Below, in pieces: positions 49,521-56,057 of a stretch of 56,057 nucleotides of DNA (positions within the stretch are counted from its first letter, which is position 1; every line of letters begins with the position of its first letter). Made by a program: the position numbers and the translations under genes. Source of the DNA: Paraburkholderia dilworthii (lineage in GTDB: Bacteria; Pseudomonadota; Gammaproteobacteria; Burkholderiales; Burkholderiaceae); NCBI RefSeq assembly GCF_000472525.1, contig NZ_AWZT01000014.1, positions 137 to 56,193 of the forward strand, written 5' to 3'. The notes beneath the pieces are model-generated. The model worked only from the letters and a program-made list of their open reading frames with translations. It was not told the origin of the DNA and made no database searches.

Positions 49521-50516
49521 ATGATTCCCTTTTCGGTCCTCGACCTCTCGCCGGTCATCGCAGGCGCAACGCCCGCGGATGCCTTCAGGAACACGCTCGA
49601 CCTCGCGCAGCATGCAGAGCGGTGGAATTACCGCCGCTTCTGGCTCGCGGAGCATCACAACATGACCGGCATTGCGAGCGCGGCCACATCGGTCGTGATC
49701 GGTTATGTGGCAGGCGGCACGAAGACGATCCGCGTCGGCTCGGGCGGCGTCATGCTGCCGAATCACGCGCCGCTCGTGATCGCGGAACAGTTCGGCACGC
49801 TGGAGTCGCTCTATCCTGGCCGGATCGACCTGGGCCTCGGCCGCGCGCCCGGAACGGACCAGAGCACCGCTCGCGCGCTGCGTCGCGATCTGCAAAATAG
49901 CGCGGATTCTTTCCCCGACGACGTCGCCGAATTGCAGCGCTATTTCGCGGATCCGGTCTCGGGCCAGCGGATTCGCGCGGTGCCCGGTGCGGGTTTGCAT
50001 GTGCCGCTGTGGCTGTTGGGGTCGTCGCTTTTTAGCGCGCAACTCGCGGCCGCGCTCGGCTTGCCTTTTGCGTTCGCGTCGCATTTCGCGCCGGATTATC
50101 TGCTCACGGCGTTGCAGGTGTATCGCTCGCAATTCCGTCCATCGGAAACCCTCGACAAACCGTACGCGATGGTCGGCGTGAATCTCTTTGCAGCCGATAC
50201 CAATGATGAAGCGCAGCGTCTTTTCACGTCGCTTCGGCAGCAGTTCATCAATTTGCGGCGCGGCACGCCGGGGCAATTGCAGCCGCCGGTCGAGCGGCTC
50301 GCGGCTTCGGAAATGGAATTGAACTCGGTTGCGCATTCGCTCGCATGCACGGCGATCGGTGACCGCGATGCGGTGCGCGAAGGGCTGAAGTCGATCATCG
50401 ATCAAACGGGCGCGGACGAATTGATGCTCACCGCACAGATCTACGATCACAAGGCGCGGCTTCGGTCGTTCGAGATCGGGGCGGAAATTCGTGGGGAACT
50501 GGCTGGCGGAAGGTGA
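49521..50516 (+). CDS. LLM-class flavin-dependent oxidoreductase, MsnO8-like
   Basis: A 331-residue luciferase-like flavin protein from ATG 49521 ([20 protein letters not shown]). Family landmarks are [40 protein letters not shown] and [20 protein letters not shown]. It belongs to the MsnO8 branch, whose substrates are largely unknown. It is divergent from the SsuD-like gene with about 300 bp between, so a shared control region with the organosulfur operon is likely. A terminator follows at 50534-50565. Confidence 0.88.
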   Translation: MIPFSVLDLSPVIAGATPADAFRNTLDLAQHAERWNYRRFWLAEHHNMTGIASAATSVVIGYVAGGTKTIRVGSGGVMLPNHAPLVIAEQFGTLESLYPGRIDLGLGRAPGTDQSTARALRRDLQNSADSFPDDVAELQRYFADPVSGQRIRAVPGAGLHVPLWLLGSSLFSAQLAAALGLPFAFASHFAPDYLLTALQVYRSQFRPSETLDKPYAMVGVNLFAADTNDEAQRLFTSLRQQFINLRRGTPGQLQPPVERLAASEMELNSVAHSLACTAIGDRDAVREGLKSIIDQTGADELMLTAQIYDHKARLRSFEIGAEIRGELAGGR

Positions 50517-50533
50517 GTCGCAGGTGAATGAAA

Positions 50534-50565
50534 AAGGGCGGCGCAAAACTCGCGCCCTTCCTTTT
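50534..50565 (+). terminator. Terminator of the MsnO8-like gene
   Basis: A 7-bp stem (AAGGGCG / CGCCCTT, 12-nt loop) is followed by CCTTTT on the plus strand, 17 bp after the stop of the gene. Confidence 0.6.
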
Positions 50566-50575
50566 GGAAAACCCC

Positions 50576-50798
50576 TCAGGTGCAGTTCTCTGCTTTCCAG
50601 CGCCCGTATGGAGAGGCGCGATTACTCGCTTTCTTCACAAAGACGATTCGTATTCGATCGCTTACATGCAAGTCTTCGAACTCCATGCGGCGAACCGGGC
50701 GGTCTTTATGGCAATGCCGTGCCAATCGGTTGGGTCGCAGTGTTGCACCATATACGCTGAAGTTGATCTGTGATTACCGCAAAATCATACTCAGTCAC
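50576..50798 (-). pseudogene. Small frameshifted gene behind Imm8
   Basis: A GTG at 50798 starts TEYDFAVITD; after about 10 codons a one-base shift leads into a second open frame (NFSVYGATLRPNRL, RRMEFEDLHVSDRIRIVF, SPYGRWKAENCT) that ends at TGA 50576-50578. Together they give a compact protein of about 73 residues that looks genuine. I do not recognise the family. Its position directly behind the RHS toxin and Imm8 genes, on the same strand, makes a second immunity or orphan partner plausible. Confidence 0.45.
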
Positions 50799-50947
50799 GG
50801 TCAACGAAGAACGCCCCCGACGTGTACCCGTGTCTCGCTTGAGTTCCTCGGAAAGCCATTACGGTGTACCCGAACACCGCTTCGGTCGTGCCTCCGCAAC
50901 GCATTAGCGTTATGTCGAATTTGTCATGCGGGTCTTAGGCGAGCCTC

Positions 50948-51301
50948 CTAGGCTTGGTAATTCTCGAACTCCCAACTTGCGAAACGGCTGAGTTTAATAG
51001 CAAGAGCCGACCAGTTTTCTGCTGTGAAACGATTGATCCGATTCTCCAGATACGACTGAATCATTGCCCAGTTGTATTCAAACACTATCAGCAAGTTTTG
51101 ACCCAGCATGGCTGTCTTCCCAGCATTCTCCCTGCTTAGCCAGCCGGGAGTGCAGACCGTCATTTGGAACAGGTCAGCGGCATCGCGCCCTTCCGCTCCG
51201 ATCCGGAGTGTTATCGGGAAGGAAAAACAGCTTTCATCTTCCGGCCAGTATGTTGCAAAGTCGACGTCTGGAGAGTCGACTGACTTCAGTTCGGCACGCA
51301 T
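50948..51301 (-). CDS. Imm8-type immunity protein
   Basis: A 117-residue protein with the profile of Imm8 (PF15586): YWPEDESCFSFPITLRIG, a VCTPGWLSREN block and the ending LSRFASWEFENY. ATG 51301 has AGGA 6 nt upstream. Imm8 proteins neutralise the C-terminal toxin of polymorphic toxin genes. It lies 8 bp after the RHS toxin stop. The gene is intact while its toxin is broken by three lesions. Confidence 0.85.
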   Translation of the reverse strand: MRAELKSVDSPDVDFATYWPEDESCFSFPITLRIGAEGRDAADLFQMTVCTPGWLSRENAGKTAMLGQNLLIVFEYNWAMIQSYLENRINRFTAENWSALAIKLSRFASWEFENYQA

Positions 51302-51309
51302 AGTTCTTC

Positions 51310-53783
51310 CTATGGAAGTATGTTCAGGTGGCCATTATTTTGCCATTCGCCGCTCGGGACATTTCTTGATTGATAATTTGCCTGCACCCCAGTCGTGGCA
51401 TAGGGGCTGTCCTTCGCGCTTGGTGACCTATATTGCCTCAGCCCGTCTTTGCTAATCAATATTGAATCGTCACGACTCGAGGATCGGTAGTCCGGGCCTA
51501 AGAACTCTTGGGCCAGAGCGTCGGCGTCTGCGGCAGTTCCCTCACCCAAATTGAAATCCCCTTTGGTGGAACGCGCATCCTTCAACATGCCGATTAGTTC
51601 CCCAAGCGTCAGTTGCGACGGCACTTCCGCACATTGCTTCGCTTCAATTTCAGGCTTGAGCTTCTCGATCAAAATCACAGCCGGATCGCTTGTCGCTAGC
51701 TGGTATATCGTCCACGCAAAACGCACCGCCGTAAGGGCGGCTTCCCAAGGGGCGACGACCGGTACAAGAGGTGGTTCTGCGTTTGCCGCCAGCGCCTTGA
51801 CCCAACCGAGAAAATTAGCCGGCGGTCCGACCGGAGTTACTCTCGTTGTAGTTCGATATCCACCGGTCTATTTCGTCGTCGCTGATCGACACCTCCGGCC
51901 CATTGTAGGCGCTTACGACCCCGCGTCGCGACATCAGTCGGCCGTCGGGTGAGTAGCCGAAGTCGACCTTCAACAGACGATGGACGTTACCGTTTAGAGG
52001 CCCAGCCTACTCGTCATACCAGAAGCTCTTAAGCCGACCGCGTGGGTCGTAGGCTGGAAGTGCAATGCCACCGCCGGGAACCTTAATCTGGACGGCTCGG
52101 TGTGCCGAATCGCGCACCGCCACCGTGTAATAGTTTCCCGCAGTGCGGTTGTTCATCTGACGCATATTGCCGGTCGCATCACGCGAGAGATACCATTCTT
52201 CCTTTAGCGCCCCGTCTTGGTAAATCTGTGCGTAATTGAGTTGATTGGCGGAATCGTAAGCAAAGCCGTAGCTGATTCTCTGAACACCGTCGGACGTCGC
52301 AGCGAAACCGCTTTCGCCAGTAAGGTCCTTTGTTGACCACTCGCTGAAGCCGGTCATATTCGATTGTGCATCGTAGGTAAATGCACGCACCCATCCAGGC
52401 GACGCGATCATTGACGGACGCAGACCATATCCATCGGCGTAACGAACCGAAGTAATCGTCGTTCCATTGAGGCCAGTATGCGCCGAGCGGGTCGGTCGGC
52501 CGGCGTCGTCGTACGCCGTCGAGCGACCGACTCCAGAGACGCCCGTCTGCGATAACAGATTGCCGGTCGCGTCCCATGTCGAACTGGCTGTACCGGCTGC
52601 CGAACTCGTCGCCGTTGGCCGAATCATGTTGCCGATCGACGCAAAGCTCATGCTGAGGGCCTTATCGCCGTAATTCACCAGAGTTCCGTCGTTGCCGTAG
52701 GCAAACGACACGTTGCGCGTGGCATCCGGGTGGGTCACTGCGTTGGCGCGACCCTGCGCGTCGTAGGTCCAGGTGCTGATGGGTGTGCCGGTCTCGTCAA
52801 TGACGCTGGTCAGCGCGCTTGTAAAGCGCGAATCTGCATAGGCATAGCGCCTGACATTGCCATCGGGCCAAGTAATGGAAGTGAGATTGTTATTGCTGTC
52901 GTAACCGTACTGCGTGACACCCCCCGTTACGTCGGTCATCTTCGTGATTCGCCATTTCGCGTCGTAGCTGAGACGAATCGTGATATCCCAGAAAGAATTC
53001 GTGTTCGGTGCATGTTCGGTGATACCAATCAGCAGGCCGGGGGATGGCGCGATGTCTGGGGCCGTATTGGAGTCGCTGTAGGTCAGCGTTATCACCTGGC
53101 CGCCGTGAACATTCACGGAGAGCAGCACACCCTGCAGCGAATACGTTTCAACGGCCCCTGTGGCGAGGTCCGTAAGTGCCCATGTCGACGGACCTTGGGA
53201 AAGCGAAAACAACTTACTATCGCTCGCACGCCACGCGCCGCTCGATTTGTCGAACTTCACGATATCGCCATCTTCACGGGATGCAGTGATCTGCGGCGGG
53301 CTGCTGTTGACTTTCGCCAAGCCAAGCTGACGCTGCCAGTTATGGCCCCAACCAGGCCCAAAGCCGGCATCGGGTTTATAAAGTCCGCGCGACCGGTATG
53401 CGGCTGAAAACCACAGGTATGTCGTCCCCGCTGACGAAATCAGTCTCAGTGACAGTGGTCGTCCCGCTATTGGGATTGACAGGGTCGGCAACTGGACATG
53501 TTGCATCCGTCTGCGCCAGGTCCGGCGGGGCACCGCACCATCGCGTGATCCTCGCCGGTTCATTGACGCAGTAATGATTTGACAGATTAATTGGCGTGTT
53601 GCTCCACGCGTTCGCGAAGCACGCGGAAGTTCCTTGTATGGCGCCCGACCTGACATACAGCGGAGCGCAAACACCGTCTCCACTTTCGGCGTTTGCGCCA
53701 ATCGCTGTCAGCAGCAGCGTGAAGACGGCGAACAGACGGCACAGCATGCCGACTGGGCCGCTTCGCAGCGTTCGATTTTTCAT
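51310..53783 (-). pseudogene. Exported RHS/YD-repeat polymorphic toxin gene, three lesions
   Basis: ATG 53783 has GGAG 4 nt upstream and starts a Sec signal peptide (FAVFTLLLTAIGANAES), so the ancestral protein was exported without a PAAR domain. The frame breaks at about 53400 (FSR, then a one-base shift to YRSRGLYKPDAGFGPGW). The second frame (to 52007) has YD repeats such as YDAKWRITKMTDVTGG and YDSNNNLTSITWPDGN. It stops at TAG 52007-52009, but the same frame goes on (LKVDFGYSPDGRLMSRRG). A second shift near 51835 leads to the last frame (NFLGWVKALAANAEPP). The final 139 codons hold a C-terminal toxin-tip pattern (DALAQEFLGPDYRSS; KDGLRQYRSP; EWQNNGHLNI). Imm8 follows. Confidence 0.8.
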
Positions 53784-54039
53784 TTTTCTCCTTTTGATTG
53801 TTTGTTAAGCTTGCGAAAGCGTAAGCACTTTTAAGGAGAATGAATTATTTTGGAATCCGACGATTCCGAAAACTCTGATTGCGTTGACGTGGGGCATGCC
53901 GGCTTTAGCGGGATTAGCCAACGCAGTCGATCAGTAAATTCTGACGGTATCGCGGGCACTTTTCCCCACAAACTCGCCTGCCCGCGCCGGTCATCAATTG
54001 CGGGCATTGCTGTGCGGGGCAACGCGAATAGGCTATCAA

Positions 54040-54293
54040 CTCAAATACCGGCGTTCTCCAGACTTTTGGCTGAGTTCTCCGATTTCCTCTTAGATGCGGC
54101 GCAAGCGGATCGCCTGCGTCGATATCCTCGCCCATTCACCCGCAATGGCACTCTGACGTTACCGCGCATGGCCGCGATCATGATGCCTGGCATGTGTGCC
54201 AGCGTGCAGGCCGAACTGACGGCCTACTTGGTCAACTCGGCAACAGTGGCGGGCTCACCCGCGCTCAGCGCTCAGGCGTCCAGCATCAGATAA
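54040..54293 (+). pseudogene. IS4-type transposase N-terminal fragment
   Basis: Within the plus frame ending at 54293 the residues from about position 65 on (FSRLLAEFSDFLLDAA, FTRNGTLTLPRMAAIMMPG, CASVQAELTAYLV) resemble the N-terminal part of IS4-family transposases. The frame stops at the point where the catalytic domain would begin. No inverted repeats were found. It is a remnant of an insertion next to the RHS gene. Confidence 0.5.
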
Positions 54294-54377
54294 ATCCCGA
54301 AACGGTGCAGTTAATACGCCACCGCCATTCTTTTCCACCGCTTTATTTGCCAGTTTCAATCCGCTGCAGCCGCTAGC

Positions 54378-55526
54378 TCAACGATTCACTTGCACCGCCG
54401 CCAGCCCATCGAGCAGCGCCTTATGAAACGCTTCCGGATCCTGCATCTGCGGCGCATGGCCCAAGTCGGCGAATTCAACCAGCGTCGCGTGTGGAATGGC
54501 TTTCGCCGCAGCCTTGCCCAACTCCGGATAGTGGCCAATCTTCGCGCGCACCTCGGGTGACGCCGCGTCCTTGCCGATGGCGGTCGTGTCCTTCTGGCCG
54601 ATCAGCAGCAGTGTCGGCATCTGCAACTGGCCGAGCTCGTACACCACCGGCTGCGTGTAAATCATGTCGTAGAGCAGCGCCGAATTCCATGCGACGATCT
54701 GCTTACCCGGTCCCCGGTACATGCCCGCGAGCATCTGCACCCACGGTTCGTAGGCCGCCCGCCATTGGCCTGCGTAATAGGTCGACTGCTCGTAGCGGCG
54801 AATGCCGTCGGCGGTGGTCTTCAACTCGCGCTGATACCACTGATCCACCGACAGCGACGGCACACCCTTAGCCTTCCAGTCCTCGAGTCCGATCGGATTC
54901 ACGAGCACCAGTTGCTGCGTCTCACGCGGATACATCAGCGCATAGCGCACCGCGAGCATGCCGCCGGTCGAATGGCCGATGATGGTCGCGTCCTTCACGC
55001 CGAGCGATTCGAGCAGCGCATGCGTGTTGCGTGCGAGTTGCTGAAAACTGTACTGATAGTGCTCCGGCTTGCTCGACTTGCAAAAGCCGATCTGATCCGG
55101 CGCGATCACGCGATAACCGGCGTCGCTCAAACGATGAATCGTCGTCTCCCACGTCGCCGCGCAGAAATTCTTGCCGTGCAGAAGCACGGCCGTGCGGCCG
55201 TTGGCGTGCGTCGGTTTCACGTCCATATACGCCATATGCAGCGCAGCGCCTTGCGAAGTGAACGGGTACTGCTCGACCGGCGCCGGATAGTCGAAGCCCT
55301 CCAGTTCGGGACCATAGACTGGGCCGGCATTGCCGTCGGGCCGAGGAGCCTCGCGCGCGGCGCTGGCAGACGCGACTGGTGAAACAACGGCCGACGCCGT
55401 CAACGGAGAAGCCGCGGAGGCGGCGCGAATCGCAGCCGGTGCAATGCAGAATGCGGCGGCGCTCAATGTGGCAAGTGATGTGGCGAGCGATGAAAAGCGG
55501 CGAAAGCTCATGGACATTTTTTGCAT
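54378..55526 (-). CDS. Exported alpha/beta hydrolase
   Basis: A 382-residue hydrolase. The N-terminus has a Sec-type signal (LATLSAAAFCIAPAAIRAA) and an Ala/Ser/Val-rich linker to about residue 65. The catalytic triad is Ser186 (IIGHSTGGML), Asp313 (LIGQKDTTAIG) and His357 (ADLGHAPQMQ). The oxyanion hole lies in AVLLHGKNFCAATWE. It should be a periplasmic esterase or similar; substrate unknown. Start is ATG 55526 or one of two downstream ATGs (55517, 55511), none with a clear ribosome site. It is not linked to a recognisable operon. Confidence 0.87.
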   Translation of the reverse strand: MQKMSMSFRRFSSLATSLATLSAAAFCIAPAAIRAASAASPLTASAVVSPVASASAAREAPRPDGNAGPVYGPELEGFDYPAPVEQYPFTSQGAALHMAYMDVKPTHANGRTAVLLHGKNFCAATWETTIHRLSDAGYRVIAPDQIGFCKSSKPEHYQYSFQQLARNTHALLESLGVKDATIIGHSTGGMLAVRYALMYPRETQQLVLVNPIGLEDWKAKGVPSLSVDQWYQRELKTTADGIRRYEQSTYYAGQWRAAYEPWVQMLAGMYRGPGKQIVAWNSALLYDMIYTQPVVYELGQLQMPTLLLIGQKDTTAIGKDAASPEVRAKIGHYPELGKAAAKAIPHATLVEFADLGHAPQMQDPEAFHKALLDGLAAVQVNR

Positions 55527-55909
55527 ACGGTTGAAGTACGTTCGGAAGCCCGCCGCAAGCACGCGCGGGGATTGCGAACCGGCCGCGACGATTCTACGAC
55601 GCTCATCGCAGCCGCGCAGCGGCGCACGCAATGCTGAGCGCGGCCAAGCGCGCCCGCAGTGGCACGCATATTGCACGCCGGACCTCGCAGACTATGTGTC
55701 GTGCCGCACAGAGCGCGGGCGCGCCGGGGTCGATCGTTCACAGTTGTACGCAAGGCGGCTAGCGCACGACAAACGTCGCCCGCGCGAGGCGATTCGGTGC
55801 TAGAACTACGGGACGGGCTCGCCAGCGCAGCGGCCCCGCGGTGAGATTCGATATGCAGAGCCGGGTGACCGGCATCAGCGGGGAATAGTAGGCAGTAAGT
55901 TAAGCAGCA
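55527..55909. other. Gene-poor end of window
   Basis: No gene is supported upstream of the hydrolase until the tandem repeats begin. The region near 55527-55600 should hold the hydrolase promoter; no clear elements were found. Confidence 0.4.
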
Positions 55910-56057
55910 ACCAATTGCATGGCGCGGTAGAGGGATTGCATGAGACTGGCGTAAGCGTTGAAGCGCCAACTCCGGTCGACCGCGATAAAACTGCATGGGA
56001 CCGGAGTAAGCACTAAACCGCCAACTCCGGTCGACCGCGATAAAACTGCATGGGACC
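55910..56057. repeat. 55-bp tandem repeat with internal hairpin, running off the window
   Basis: Unit 55965-56019 is followed by an identical copy from 56020 that is cut at the window edge after 38 matching bases. A degenerate copy (55910-55964) precedes them. Each full unit contains a 9-bp inverted repeat, ACTCCGGTC (55969-55977) and GACCGGAGT (55999-56007), and the palindrome GGTCGACC. The array size is unknown because it leaves the window. Confidence 0.8.

Noticed and set aside
55910..56057. CRISPR array at the right edge
   Set aside because: The whole 55-bp unit repeats without variable spacers, so it is a tandem repeat.

Overview
The window is GC-rich, densely coding DNA that looks like a Burkholderiales chromosome, most likely Paraburkholderia or Burkholderia sensu lato. 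Evidence is the Pseudomonas/Burkholderia-style arginine succinyltransferase operon with two succinyltransferase subunits, an AraC-type ArgR, an MdtABC-type RND pump with two different inner-membrane subunits, and strong G/C third-position bias in housekeeping genes. No rRNA, tRNA or CRISPR array was seen.

Layout. 1-8.5 kb is accessory: a LacI regulator cut by the window edge, a phosphoesterase ending at an amber codon, an AraC regulator divergent from a DUF1479 oxygenase-like gene, a sugar-binding protein without permeases, a small ParB-like-nuclease cluster and a truncated membrane sensor. 8.4-18.6 kb holds an IclR regulator with palindromic boxes, the mdtABC efflux operon and a small membrane protein. 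18.6-25.9 kb holds a periplasmic peroxiredoxin and four signalling genes: two EAL-HDOD paralogues flank a PAS-GGDEF-EAL protein and an HDOD protein. 26.2-40.1 kb is the arginine block on the minus strand: hisQMP-argR transport and regulation, then astC-aruF-astA-astD-astB-astE (arginine to glutamate plus succinate), then the amino-acid-binding protein. A plus-strand type VI secretion module (PAAR, M35 zinc peptidase, lipoprotein) interrupts the block at 34.9-36.6 kb, and every gene in it carries a point lesion. 40.4-42 kb has a patatin-like phospholipase and a BamE-like lipoprotein. 42.6-50.5 kb is an organosulfur region: a sulfonate/nitrate-type binding protein, LysR, a four-rhodanese protein, a Gln-type thiol dioxygenase, a class II aldolase, and two luciferase-like monooxygenases. 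50.6-54.3 kb is a decayed exported RHS toxin locus with an intact Imm8 immunity gene and an IS4-type transposase remnant. The window ends with an alpha/beta hydrolase and a 55-bp tandem repeat that runs off the edge.

Taken together, the core metabolic, transport and signalling genes read cleanly, while the toxin and effector genes carry frameshifts and in-frame stops. The most interesting leads are the broken PAAR-M35-lipoprotein module inserted in the arginine regulon (with TGA where the family seems to have Cys), the broken RHS gene next to an intact immunity gene, the four-gene EAL/HDOD cluster, the Ser/Thr/Ala insert in MdtC, and the thiol dioxygenase operon.
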